Source: Phialophora verrucosa
Taxonomy: Eukaryota > Ascomycota > Eurotiomycetes > Chaetothyriales > Herpotrichiellaceae
Assembly (NCBI GenBank): GCA_002099365.1
Contig: MSED01000001.1
Coordinates: 3,224,001-3,288,000, forward strand
DNA: 64,000 bases
Reading direction: 5' to 3'
Shown: in pieces, positions 40,434 through 52,400 of the stretch
Layout of the letters: each line of letters starts with the position of its first letter
Numbering within the stretch: position 1 is the stretch's first letter
Translations under genes and position numbers: made by a program
Notes under the pieces: generated by a model
Told to the model about the DNA's origin: nothing
Databases searched by the model: none
Seen by the model: the letters and a program-made list of their open reading frames with translations, nothing else

Positions 40434-42212
40434 ATGGCGGACGCGGCTTTGGCATACCATGAGCCCGGGATTGTCACAATCCTGATCCAGTCATCGTTTC
40501 TACTGGTCTTGAATGCCCTGGGTTCCATCCTCGACCATGTTTCCTACTGTGGTCTTGTAGGACAAGTTCTCATAGGGATGGCGTGGGGTACACCCGGCGC
40601 GAAGATGTTCCCTCAGTCGTTTGAGGCAGCAGTGACCCAACTGGGATACCTGGGCTTGATAATGATCGTCTTCGAGGGCGGTCTAGCGACCTCCGCCAGA
40701 TCACTTGGGAACTCCCTGCTGCTGTCCATCTTCGTGGCGCTGACGGGCATCTCAGTACCTTTGGCACTCTCATTTTCTCTCATGGGCATCTCGAATGCTA
40801 CAAGGTTGCAAAGTTTCGCCGCCGGTGCCGCTCTTTGTTCAACGAGTCTCGGCACCACCTTCAGTCTGCTCAAGACGACTGGTCTCACCACCAGTCGGTT
40901 AGGCACTGTCTTGACCAGTGCTGCCATGCTAGATGATGTCGTCGGACTGGCCCTTGTTCAGGTCATTTCGAATCTAGGGACAGGTCGTGCTTCCATCACG
41001 GTCGCAACGGTCATACGGCCGATTTTTGTGTCTCTTGCATTTGCCATCGTCTTACCAATAGGGTGCAGATTCCTTTTGAAACCAATGATACTGCAATCTT
41101 CCAACGCGTTAGGTCAGACCGACATGGGAGTTAAATTGGACAGATCAGGCATCTCATTGCGACTCACTTTCGTGATCTCAACAGGCTTTTTGGTGGCTTT
41201 GGTTACTTCAGCGAGCTATGCAGGCACATCAAGCCTGTTCGCCGCATATCTTGCGGGAGCTATCACTTCATGGATTGACGAGCTTACCGCCCAGGCACGT
41301 CCACACGCGTCCACTGACATCGCTCAGACCGAAGCGGAAGACAAGGGCGATGGAATAGCCACTTCCACTGGCACCGGAGAAGGGGCCACCACTCCAGGTC
41401 AGGCAACGAATTCCAATCCCAAGTTGGTTGGGGACAGGACACTTGAAGACACAACGCCTCCGCAACAGCTCTTGAGGCCGACCCGTGAACTCACGCCGCC
41501 TGCAGAAAATCAAGCAAATGCAGAAACCACCGAGCACGCCACTGAATCAGCCAATCTGCCCCCAAAACTTGACCTGGAGAGTCGCACGATGCAAATGTAC
41601 AACATCTACTACGCTCCAGCTGTTGATCGCATTTTGAAGCCATTTTTCTTCGCTTCAATCGGCTTTTCTATCCCGATATCAAAGATGTTTCAGGGTCCGG
41701 TAATCTGGCGAGGATTGGTTTACACGGCATTGATGGCCATTGGCAAGCTCTGCTGCGGGCTGTGGCTCATTCGCTTCACAACCCCTTCGCCCGCACCACG
41801 GACTACTGGTCCGCGCACCATGCCCTCTCCCCCGGAAAGGAATGAGCCGAAGTCGAAGAGAGAGAAGACGCGTCCCCGTAGGCATCTCCCGCGGCCAAAA
41901 TCTCTTTATCCAGCATCTATCCTGGGCTGCGCAATGGTGGCTCGAGGCGAAATAGGATTTTTGATCTCGGCACTCGCCGCGACCAATGGTATCTTCAATA
42001 GCCACGATCCGAGCACAGCTGGAGAAGACAGCAGCAACTTGACTTCTGACCTATATCTGATCGTCACGTGGGCCATTCTCCTATGTACTGTCATCGGACC
42101 TTTATCGCTGGGTCTCCTGGCAAGGAGAGTCAAGAAGCTTCAGAATAAAAGCAATCAAGATGGCGGGCACGGGACGAGGGAGGATCCGTTGGGGATCTGG
42201 GGCATGAAGTAG
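40434..42212 (+). CDS. Sodium/hydrogen exchanger family protein (CPA-type cation/proton antiporter)
   Basis: A 592-residue intronless frame. The N-terminal half carries the repeated membrane helices of the Na+/H+ exchanger fold, for example ALGSILDHVSYCGLVGQVLIGMAWG, LGYLGLIMIVFEGGLATS, and TTGLTTSRLGTVLTSAAMLDDVVGLAL, whose DD pair is the expected ion-binding aspartate position. Later helices include FFFASIGFSIP and ILGCAMVARGEIGFLISALA. Two hydrophilic insertions split the later helices: about residues 281-385 (acidic, Thr/Pro-rich) and about 451-491 (Pro/Arg/Lys-rich). The group resembles fungal CPA2-type exchangers rather than plasma-membrane Nha1 or endosomal Nhx1. Ion specificity and membrane are not decidable from sequence. 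Confidence 0.85.
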   Translation: MADAALAYHEPGIVTILIQSSFLLVLNALGSILDHVSYCGLVGQVLIGMAWGTPGAKMFPQSFEAAVTQLGYLGLIMIVFEGGLATSARSLGNSLLLSIFVALTGISVPLALSFSLMGISNATRLQSFAAGAALCSTSLGTTFSLLKTTGLTTSRLGTVLTSAAMLDDVVGLALVQVISNLGTGRASITVATVIRPIFVSLAFAIVLPIGCRFLLKPMILQSSNALGQTDMGVKLDRSGISLRLTFVISTGFLVALVTSASYAGTSSLFAAYLAGAITSWIDELTAQARPHASTDIAQTEAEDKGDGIATSTGTGEGATTPGQATNSNPKLVGDRTLEDTTPPQQLLRPTRELTPPAENQANAETTEHATESANLPPKLDLESRTMQMYNIYYAPAVDRILKPFFFASIGFSIPISKMFQGPVIWRGLVYTALMAIGKLCCGLWLIRFTTPSPAPRTTGPRTMPSPPERNEPKSKREKTRPRRHLPRPKSLYPASILGCAMVARGEIGFLISALAATNGIFNSHDPSTAGEDSSNLTSDLYLIVTWAILLCTVIGPLSLGLLARRVKKLQNKSNQDGGHGTREDPLGIWGMK

Positions 42213-42372
42213 AAGACCAAAGGCCCTTGGACGTGCTTCTATTTGATACCTGTTCGAATAAGAAGCCGATGGAATCAGGAAGCGATCTGATGATTCAACG
42301 TGAATGATTTGACGCAAACGCCTGCAATGCACATATAAACTCTTTTCAACCCCAACTGGCGCATCATTCTCT

Positions 42373-43020
42373 TCACTTCAGAAACTTGTTCATCAAGTCC
42401 TTTCCTTTTCCATCCTTCAGACCACCCACATTTTGCATCAGCGAACCCAAGAGCGCTGCACTGCCGCTACCACTGCCGCTTCCACTTCCACTACGCCTGT
42501 TTCTGGCGCCGCCATACTCAGACTCCGAGACAATGTCATCCGGCTCGACAAACCCTTGTGATTGGTGTCGTCCGTAACTATGGTACTGTGGAGGTGGCGA
42601 GTCCCTGATATTTTTGGTGTCTCCCACCTGTGGCATCGGCGCGGACACAAATCGAGGACCAGTCTCATAATAGTACCCGCCCTCGGTATCATACGCGTAC
42701 GACGGCACGGGCGCGTTGGAATTATTCGTGACCAGATATTGAGGCTGAGCACACTCCCGCTGCTGTTGCGGCAGGTTCTGGTCGCGGCGATCGGTAAACT
42801 CCATGGGAATGACCCTCTGTGACTGTTGTCGTTGGCTGTCCTGCTTGGATTGAGTGTAATAGTACTGTTGCTGGGGGACGCCGTTGTCGATGTATTGCTG
42901 TGCGTTGCGGGAGTTGTACTTGGGATCTTGTTGGGACGGTCCGTTTCGGCGGGATTTCGTGTACTTGTTCACTGCGTACATTCCGGCGCCGGCAAGCATT
43001 GCGGTTTTGATGAGGCCCAT
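42373..43020 (-). CDS. Small fungal hypothetical protein (MGLIKT-type N-terminus)
   Basis: From ATG 43020 the protein has 215 residues. The N-terminus MGLIKTAMLAGAGMYAVNKYTKSRR is a short hydrophobic helix with following basic residues, a start I associate with a widespread Pezizomycotina family of small proteins beginning MGLxKT. It could anchor the protein to a membrane. The rest is Gln/Tyr-rich and probably disordered, with a Gly-Ser repeat near the end (SGSGSGSGSGSAALLGSL) and a conserved-looking tail (GLKDGKGKDLMNKFLK). The frame continues upstream to 43179 without stop, but that part (Thr/Gln repeats) is probably 5' UTR. It is tail-to-tail with the antiporter gene, 160 bp apart. No function is known to me. 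Confidence 0.6.
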   Translation of the reverse strand: MGLIKTAMLAGAGMYAVNKYTKSRRNGPSQQDPKYNSRNAQQYIDNGVPQQQYYYTQSKQDSQRQQSQRVIPMEFTDRRDQNLPQQQRECAQPQYLVTNNSNAPVPSYAYDTEGGYYYETGPRFVSAPMPQVGDTKNIRDSPPPQYHSYGRHQSQGFVEPDDIVSESEYGGARNRRSGSGSGSGSGSAALLGSLMQNVGGLKDGKGKDLMNKFLK

Positions 43021-44528
43021 TGTTGGTGGTGGAAAGGGGAACGGACACGCTTTTTGGGAGACAGTGTCTTGAAGTGTTGGAAAGGACCGAGGCTTCGGTA
43101 GGTTTGGAGCTGTTTCTCTGGTCTGTGTCTGCGTATGTGTCGTTGGATTGAAAGCTGTTGTCTGAGTAGTAGTCTGCAAGGCCGCGAGTTACTAAAGCTT
43201 TATATTCTAATTACAAACTGAATGGCTAGCCGGCCGGCCACTGTCAGGGCACTGCTCTTGACCGACGGGCCCGAACAGGCAAGCACATCGCAACATACGA
43301 CAATATCAAATTAGCGCAGAGGAGATATCTGCGTATACAGGAAACATAGCTCCGAAGACCGAAGGCTTCTAGAAAACAGATGCGGTTCAATATACTCCGT
43401 ACGGGGGCTGATGAGGCTGTGACAGGGCTGCGTTGAAGTGATCGACGTGGAGCGGAGTGAGAGTTAGGGGGCTGACGCAGGCAGACGCGAAACCCTGGTC
43501 TTGCTCGCTCCGGCATTATCGCGCATGCGCAGTCGGTATGAACGCGTGTATGGTTCGTGCAGTTAATGCAGTGTCAAGCACAATGACGACTGTCATACCG
43601 AGTACAAAAGGACCAATTCCTCTTACTCGTAGACACGAGCTCTTTACTCCAACGAGTCGTCGACGGAGGCTGAAGCATTTTGAGAGTTCGGGTCCGACGC
43701 GGAACAATCCTCCCGGCGCCGATGACTACTTCGACTCTCGCCTCGTCTTGGTTTACAACTCGTTCTCCTGCTGAGCTTGACATGCTTTCACTGCTGTATT
43801 TACGATTTACCTTTCCACACTTTGCGTTGTTTCTCCAAGCAATGACGCTGCCTGCAACCGCCGTAAGACGCCATTCTAGCGAGTCATGACTTCAAGCAGT
43901 AAGCCATGCGGTCGACACGAGATACGGTATCGGCCTGTTCGCCTACAAACGATCCATGGACGGCATATGGGACCCGTGAGCATCGCTAGCTTCATTACCC
44001 AGGGATGAGACATCAGCCATTTTTACGAGCGGTAATGGAGCAATGCCAAGCACAAGAAAGCCTTCAGCTGGTGGAATGCTGATCTGTGGGGTCAATTCCT
44101 GTGCATCAAGACTAAAATTGCTCGTGGTGGCCATGCTTTCAGGATGTTATTATTCTGACTTTCCTCAATGAACCCTGTTCTGTGATTGACCTCAACATGG
44201 CCCGTACTGGTCTGCACCGCGACTTTCTTCGTAACAATGCCTTACTCCACATACATTAAGCTTTCTACATAGGACCCCATCATCAAGGCTGTCGAAATGT
44301 GGGGTGGGTGGGAGGCACGCGGGGAACCCGCCATTGGGGAAGGCTGGAAGTACCGAGTAAGGTAGTTTGACGGGAGTGCTTTACGCAGCGGATATGGCTG
44401 ATGAACTCGCTCACCTCAGTCTTTCGATCTCAGTACTCAGATCCCACCCGTGACGTGCCCCCAGCTAAGCAAGTGAAAAAAACATCAACCACGCCCACGA
44501 ACGACAATATAGATTATCACTGAATGCA
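43021..44528. other. Intergenic, no supportable gene
   Basis: Contains TACTCCGTAC (43393-43402), ACCGAGTAC (near 43597) and ACCGAGTA (near 44352), members of the recurring motif family. Short frames only. Confidence 0.4.
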
Positions 44529-46461
44529 ATGATTCTCTCTGGGGACATTACAGCCTTCCCGGGCTCTGCCTTTCTGTTAGCCACCGCTTCGCTGACCGCA
44601 CTGTCATTGGTGATATGGACTATATTCTCCATACGGGGGTCCTCCATGCCCAAAGGGCTCCGCCGCCCTCCTTCGCCTCCAGGAGCAAGGCTTCTCAGCG
44701 GCCACAGTCATATATGGTCCGGCAATGCCACGAGTAATCCGAGTCAGAGCCAGCTCGTCAAATGGGCACAAGAGTATGGCGAGATCTACGAGATCAGGCT
44801 TGGTGTCGAGCGCTGGATTGTGCTCAGCTCGCCAGAAGCGGTGAAAGTGAGTTGAACTGCCGTGGACATCACTTGTGCATCTAGCCTGCTGACCACTGTC
44901 TCCGTCCGTGCAGGAAATCTTCGACAAAAATGGTGCCCTCACATCGAGTAGACCTCGTATGCGCGTGGCCATGGATGTGCTCTCCGGTGGCTACCGCATG
45001 CTCTTTATGGTAATTATGAGAGCTCCGACTTCTCCTGGGCTGGTCGACACCTGCTAACTACAATCACAGCCTTATGGTAAACAGTGGCGTTCCATCCGAG
45101 CCATTGCCCACCGCTGTTTGAGTGTCAAGGCTGCAGATGTCATGAAACCGTCTCAGAGTCTGGAATCACATCGCTACCTGTACGACATCCTCAACGACCC
45201 GGACAACTTCTTAGACCATGTCAAACGATACACCTCCAGTGTCATCATGTACTCGATCTACGGCCGCCGTGTCCTGGACCTTGACGACCCCGTGTTGAAG
45301 GCGATCTATCAAGAGACGAGTGTCTTCGGGAAGGTGGTCGGCAGCAGGTTTCTGGTGGATCAGTATCCTGTATTAGCAAAACTGCCAAAGGCACTTCAAT
45401 GGTGGCGCCGGAAATACGAGCCATGCCACCAATTCGAGGCAAATCTTTGGATGGGGTTGTGGAAGGATCTCAAGAAACGGCTCGATGCTGGTGTCCGCAC
45501 CGGTTGCTTCGCCGAGAAGTTCATGGAAGAAGACTATCTAGCGATGGGAATCTCCGAGCTGCAAGCCGCGTATGTCGCAGGCAGCATGATAGAAGCTGGC
45601 AGCGGTAGGGGACATCCTTCCTCCTTCCTCCCTTACTGGTGCGTGAGTTTTACTGATGTCTCAATTTTCAGACACCACCCAGCTCTCGATGAACAGCCTC
45701 ATTCTGGGTCTAGTGGCATTCCCGGAGGTGGTGACAAAAGCGCATCAAGAACTTGACACTGCTGTCGGCGACAGGATGCCACAATTCGAGGACATACCGA
45801 ATCTACCATATATTCGGGCGATGGTTAAGGAAGTCCTCCGATGGCGGAGTGTCTCAAACGACCATATCCGCCATGATACCACGGTAAGAATTCGTCGGGT
45901 TGCCCCTCAATTTTATTGCCTGACTCTGGCCAGGGAGATGTCGTGTATAAGGACTACTTTATCCCGGCAGGTTCGACGGTGGTCATAAATCAATGGTACG
46001 TCAACCAGCAAGTTCTTAACGCCAAGCAGCGACACAGCCGTTGGCAAAGAAATGTCACTCTGACAAGCTGCAGGGCACTGCATTATGATCCGAATCTGTT
46101 CCCAGACCCACACCGGTTCAATCCAGACCGCTATCTCAACCATCCTTCCAACGATTTAACGGCCGGTGAATGCATACACACCAGCGACCTTCGTCTTCGA
46201 GACCATTGGTCCTTTGGCGCAGGAAGACGCGTGTGCGCTGGCTACAATCTCGCAGAGAACTCCCTTCTCATGCTGACCGCACGACTCCTTTGGGCGTTTG
46301 ATGTACGGCCCGCAATCGACGCAAGCACCGGGCAGGAGGTCAAGTATGATGTGTGGAATTATGCTCCAATCAGGCTTTTCGGTCCCAGGCCCTTCCCAGT
46401 CAGATTCAAGGTCAGGAGCGACAAGAAGAGGGAGATGATTTTGAAGGCCGAAGAGGTATAG
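44529..46461 (+). CDS. Cytochrome P450 monooxygenase
   Basis: Six exons: 44529-44846, 44914-45009, 45070-45604, 45672-45883, 45934-45995 and 46074-46461, joining in phase to 536 residues. An N-terminal membrane anchor (AFLLATASLTALSLVIWTIF) and a proline-rich hinge (RRPPSPPGARLLSG) mark an ER-bound microsomal P450. The I-helix oxygen-binding AGSDTT is rebuilt across intron 3. The ExxR motif is EVLR. The heme loop reads FGAGRRVCAG with its axial cysteine. The body (FPEVVTKAHQEL, FEDIPNLPYIRAMVKEVLRWR) resembles the large fungal group around O-methylsterigmatocystin oxidoreductase-like enzymes. The substrate is unknown. The next gene on the same strand is a Zn2Cys6 regulator, an arrangement common in secondary-metabolite or catabolic loci, but no synthase is in the window. 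Confidence 0.93.
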
Positions 46462-47234
46462 CCTAGATCTCAGGTCACCCTTGACGTGTACATCAGCCTG
46501 AAAGACGCTGAAAGCCAACATGAGGGAGATCATAGACTTCCCGGGATGGCTACAGAGCATCTGCCTCGCATCCTGGCGTCGCCATAGCCAGGGGGGCAGC
46601 CTCGCATTTGGCGTTCGCGATGAGGCCGACGCTGTGTCAGTGGGTGACACCGAAGTGGTGGATCCGCGACCAGGCAGAACAATAACTTGAAATCAGATTG
46701 GCAGTCTGTCAGCACCCTCTACTTACTACGATGGTTAAAATTGTCGTTGTTCTTTTGACGACCCCACCGTACGGGCTGCATACCAGATCCAGTCTAGTCG
46801 ATGACATGTCGCCGGCTATCCAGGTTGCTTCTTGCCACGAGTACGAGGTATTAATTAAGCCGACTTCGTAGCGCTCCCTCCACGCGGCTATCACAACCAA
46901 TTGGACGCAATCGCTTGAGAGCATATCTTGGAGGCCCTGGCTCCTCGGCGGACGTTGTCCGTCATATGTACCGAATTTCAATCCCGTTTCATCCAGCGCT
47001 ACTGAGTCATGCTGATCCAAACAAGCAACGGTCCACGGCGGAACCTAGAACGCTGGGCTTATTGGGTGAGCCACTCCTATCTACTGGCTGTAGAGCACCA
47101 GGCAACATCGAAACCTCAGCTCTTTGCGAAATGAAAACCGCAAGAATACCTCCCTTGCTGCAGGTCATTAGACCGCGGAGGGCTTACCTTAAAGGTTGAC
47201 CATCCATCTTCGACTGAAGCCCTGGCACGGAAGG
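46462..47234. other. Intergenic between P450 and regulator
   Basis: No supportable gene. It is presumably the 3' UTR of the P450 and the promoter of the Zn2Cys6 gene. Confidence 0.4.
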
Positions 47235-48967
47235 ATGGTGTACTGCGGAAAACCGTCCAAAGGCTGCGATTATTGCCGGAAAAAGCGACTGAAGGTCAAG
47301 ACTCCCCTGCCCTATAAACCAAGGCACTAGTTGCTCGAGAAGCGCATACTGATTGGGGACACCAGTGCGACCAAGTGCGTCCGGGATGTGGACAATGTCG
47401 AAATGCTTCTAGGGCTTGTCCCGGCTATCGCAATCAACTAGATCTCATGTTTCGCGATGAGAGTAACAGCGTGCAGCAGAAATATCGAGCGTCCTCACGA
47501 AAGGATAGCGATACAGATGCAGAAGCGGAACAAGCACGCGGCTGCAGTGAACCCGAGTCATCGCCAGAAGCTCAAGCCAGTAACCACGAACAACGGAGCA
47601 CCATCAGTTCCAATAAGCGTTCCCCCACCTGGATGGCTCGGAAACGGATATCTTCAGACCGCCCCTACCCAGCGACGAGCCAAGCACTTGCCGACATTGC
47701 AATCACATTCTTCTTGACTCACTACACGGCCGGAAGCCATTTCGAATACCTTCCTTTGCTATACAGCCACTCGAACCTGGAGTCACTTTTCATAAGCACT
47801 GTCCAAGCGGTGTCAATCGCAAGTCTCAGCAACGATACTCGGAATCCACAGCTGATGGCCCTCGCCCGAAAGAGGTACTCACACAGCTTGGTGGAGACAA
47901 ATAAAGCCCTTCGGGACCCTCGTGCTTGCTGCCAAGATGGAACACTGGCCTCCGTTCTGCTTCTTGCCCATTTTGAGACTCTCGCAAGCGAGGACACGAC
48001 GGGTGTATCAGATATCGCGCTGGCGCATAGCGAGGCAAGGTACTCACCGTCTGCGAGCTGGGATCGGCACGTCCAAGGCGCCGTGTCCCTTCTCACGCTA
48101 CGCCCAAAGCCCAAATTCGACAACCCGATCGAGTTCAAGCTGTACCAGCACGTCGATGCAATGGTACGTTATAGCTGCATTCAACGTTGCATACGGGTAC
48201 CTCTCGAGGTGTCGTCATGGGGCATTCCGTTCGGTGCGCATAGGGACCAGGCGGACCCTGACCGCCGATTCATGGTCGTCGTTGACGACTTCACAGAGCT
48301 TCGTTCCAGCGTCAAGGAAGGTTCTTTGACGGATCCCTTAGACATCATCCGGCGCGCCAGCGCCATCGATGCGGACGCCGCCCTCGTGGCCAGGAGCTTC
48401 CCTCAGTCTTGGGCCTACGACACCGTGGCCACCTCTCAGGACAAGAAGGGTGTTTACAAAAACAAATACCACCTGTACCCGAACCATCGCGCGGCGCAGC
48501 TGTGGAACGAGGTCCGCATGACGAGATTGGCTCTGAACGAGACTATACTGGGTTACTATGACATCGCATGTCAAAGCAATGATCAAGATGCTGACGAGGG
48601 AGGAAAGACCCTCTTACCCCTCCGCGTTCGGTACTCGCGAGTTGTCGAGCAAATGGCGACTGAGATCTGCCAATCGACAACCCAATTCCTCTGCGGGCCG
48701 AGGAGGGGGGCTTCGCCCATCGTACCAATCGATATCGTGTCGTCGTCACCCAAACCACCAGCCGCTTCAGTGTACTTCTTGATATGGCCTCTGTTCACGG
48801 CCGCTGGGGCATCTAGGGTGGCGTCCAAGTCGTTGCTCGCTTTCGCCATCGATAGGTTGCATTTCATTGAGAGGGAGATGAACATTCCCCAGGCGGGCAA
48901 GGCAGCGATCATGCTCGAGCAAGGTATCCTCCACGAGGATTGGTTGCATATGCTGCATTTGTTCTGA
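47235..48967 (+). CDS. Zn(II)2Cys6 transcription factor
   Basis: Exon 1 is 47235-47294 and exon 2 47366-48967 (intron 71 bp, GTCAAG..CACCAG), together 553 residues. Splicing restores a complete Gal4-type zinc cluster that neither frame shows alone: C11-x2-C14-x6-C21-x6-C28-x2-C31-x6-C38, with the basic KKRLK between the second and third cysteines. The frame of exon 2 otherwise opens at a GTG, so the upstream exon is needed. The linker (45-90) is acidic and Ser-rich. The remaining 430 residues have the helical layout of the fungal-specific regulator domain (LADIAITFFLTHY, LASVLLLAHFE, HVQGAVSLL). The location next to the P450 suggests local regulation (inference). Such proteins are nuclear and bind CGG-type half-sites. 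Confidence 0.88.
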
Positions 48968-49427
48968 GGTGGAGATAGAATGAAGACACGCCGCTTGTTG
49001 GGAGATGGGACATTGTCCTAAAACTTCCAGGACGACAGAGTTACAGTATGTATCAACAAATCATAACAATAGAGTCAGTGGGCTGTTGGCGGTTGTTGTT
49101 CGTAGCCCTTGCAGGCCGTGATTTATACGGACCATGTCGTTAAAATGATATAGAGCTAGATGAATCTGCTTCAAGGAGCTAGATGGTGATAATGTGTGGC
49201 AGCTTCACCACACACAATGCCACGAGGCTGCAAGGCTGTGCCGCACAAGGCTGAACTGCGTCATCCGAGTCACCCCCAATATTTTTGTTCCTTCGACACC
49301 ACGGATCTGAATATCCAAGCTACGCCTACTCTGGCTGTCCTGACCGGAAGCAGTCGCACATATTCACGAAAGGAAAACACGGGCTTGTATCTCGACTGCT
49401 ATCCTGCAGGGTAAACCCCTACCAAAT
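48968..49427. other. Intergenic, no supportable gene
   Basis: 3' flank of the regulator and promoter of EFL1. No notable frames. Confidence 0.4.
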
Positions 49428-52400
49428 ATGCCCGCAGTGCCCCCGTCGCGCCTGGTTGCGCTTCAATCCAATGCAGGAAACATCCGCAACATTTGCATTT
49501 TGGCACATGTTGACCATGGGAAAACATCGCTCTCAGATTCTCTTATTGCCACGAATGGCATCATCGCCCCCAAAATGGCGGGTAAGATCCGCTACCTGGA
49601 CTCGAGACCGGACGAACAATTACGAGGCATCACCATGGAGAGCAGCGCCATAAGCCTCTACTTCAGCATGATGAGAAGGCAAAGGGACGAGGAAGAACCG
49701 CAAAAGGAGGAATACTTGATAAATCTGATTGACAGCCCCGGCCACATCGACTTCTCGTCAGAAGTAAGCACTGCTTCAAGACTGTGCGATGCAGCAGTCG
49801 TCCTCGTCGATGCTGTCGAAGGAGTGTGCTCACAGACCGTCACAGTGCTACGGCAGGTATGGATAGAAAAGCTGAAACCGCTCCTCGTCATCAACAAGAT
49901 TGACAGGCTCGTGACCGAACTGAAAATGACTCCGGCCGAGGCATATTCACACCTCGAAAGGGTTCTCGAGGGCGTAAATGCCGTCATTGGCGGCTTCTTC
50001 CAGGGTGAGCGCGCACAGGAAGATCTCGAGTGGAGGGAAAAGCTAGATCAGAGGAGAGCGGCTCGAGAGCAACAAAAACAGGACGTCCTGAACGAGTCTG
50101 CAACCGAGGCAGATCTAGACCAGTCGTACGAAGAACGGGATGACGAAGATCTGTACTTTGCGCCGGAGAAGAACAACGTCATCTTCGGAAGTGCAATAGA
50201 CGGCTGGGCTTTCACCGTGCGGCAATTCGCCGGCATATATGAGAAGAAGCTAGGTATCAGGAAGGCTGTGCTGGAGAAGGTCCTCTGGGGTGATTTCTAC
50301 CTGGACCCCAAGACCAAGAAGGTATTGGGCCAGAAGCACCTGAAAGGACGGAACCTCAAGCCCATTTTCGTTCAGCTCGTGTTGGAGCCCATCTGGCAAG
50401 TCTACGATGCCACTGTGGGCATCAATGGCGACCGTGGCGACCCTGCATTATTGGAGAAGATAACGAAGTCATTGTCTATCAATATTCCCGCTCACATCGC
50501 CAGATCCCGGGACACCAAGGTTATCTTACAGGCTGTTATGTCTTCATGGCTACCACTCTCCACAGCCCTACTCGTCTCCGTCATTGAATACTTACCAAGC
50601 CCTCGTGAGGCCCAAGCCTCTCGGTTTCCTGAAATGATCGAAGATTTGGTTAGCTCAAAAAGTATCGACCAATCCATCAAAGACTCCATCATCAACTTTA
50701 ATACATCTCCTTCGGCACCGGTTGTTGCCTACGTCAGCAAAATGGTAGCCGTTCCCGAGAGTGAGCTGCCCTCAAAGAGAAGAAAACTTGGGGCAACGTT
50801 GACTGCAGATGAAGCCAGGGAGTTGGCCCGAAAGAAGCGGGCAGAAATAGCAAAGGCACAGGCCGAAGCAAACGGAACGTCTGATATGGACAGTGTAACC
50901 AATGGGTTAAGCACTACGAGGATAGGGGACGACACGCAAGAGGGCATCACACCAGAACAGCCAGAAGACCCAGAGCACCTCATCGGATTTGCCAGGTTGT
51001 ATTCAGGCTCCCTTTCTGTGGGCGATGAAGTATACGTCCTACCGCCGAAATTTAATCCCGCTTTCCCGCATGTCTCACCGGAACCGAAGAAGGTGCCAAT
51101 CACTGCTCTCTACCTTCTGATGGGTCGAGCATTGGAACCGCTCGAAAAAGTGCCTGCCGGGGTGGTGTTTGGTATCGAGGGACTCGAGGGACACATCCTG
51201 AAGACTGGCACCTTATGCTCACAACTAGAAGGAGCAATCAACCTGGCGGGTATAGCTTCGCTCAGCCAACCTATCGTCAGAGTCGCGCTGGAACCCACAA
51301 ACCCGCTGGACTTGAACAAGATGATCAAAGGATTGAAGCTGCTGGAACAGAGCGACCCGTGCGCTGTCTACGAGCAAATGGAGAGCGGTGAACATGTCAT
51401 CTTGACTGCTGGAGAACTGCACCTTGAAAGATGTCTGAAAGATCTGCGTGAACGGTATGCAAAATGTGACATTCAACCTGGCGAGCCGATCGTGCCGTAC
51501 CGGGAGACGGTTGTCAAGGCGGAAGAAATGGAGCCCCCAAAGAACAAAGATCTCCCAAGGGGAACTGCGCTGGCCGTGACAGCGTCGAAAACGGTGTCTG
51601 TTCGGCTACGAGTTCGTCCACTACCCCCAAATGTTACCGAGTTCCTGATAAGGAATGGCGCTTCGATCAGACGATTCTACGCTGAGAAACAGGCCCAGGA
51701 AGAATCTGGAACCCTCAACGACGCCTCCGGTGTTGAAAACGGCGAGACAGCCGACCTGGGCAATGACGCCGGCGGCGGCCAAAGAAGCAACCTCTCACTC
51801 CTGCAGTTCCGACAGCAACTCCAGGCGGTCTTTGACGAGGTGACCGAGGACAAGGAAGTCTGGACCAAAGTCGTGTCCAAGATCTGTGGCTTTGGCCCTC
51901 GACGCGTAGGGCCTAATCTGTTCATTGACGCTACGGGGCAACATACCTGTAAGCGATTCTTGTTCGAGCAGCATGAAATCAAAGAGAACAGGGTCGACCA
52001 AAACAGCACTCAAAGAACGGAAGCGGAAACCACCACCACCTCGCCGCAAGACTTCTCCGACACAATCGCCTATGCCTTCCAACTCGCCACCTCTCAAGGC
52101 CCCCTCTGCCATGAACCGATGCAAGGCGTGGCTGTTTTCCTCGAAGACATCACCCAACAACAATCCCAGCCCCAACAAGAATCTACCGAACCGTCGACGG
52201 GAACCGAGATGGGTCGTCTCACAGGCGAACTCATAACTTCGGTGCGTGAAACCATCCGCTCCGCCTTCCTCGACTGGTCCCCCCGCATCCTCCTCGCCAT
52301 GTACAGCTGCACCATCCAAGCCACACCTGAGGTCCTGGGTCGGGTGTACTCGGTGCTGACACGGCGGCGCGGGTCCATCCTCTCGGAAGCCCTCCTGGAA

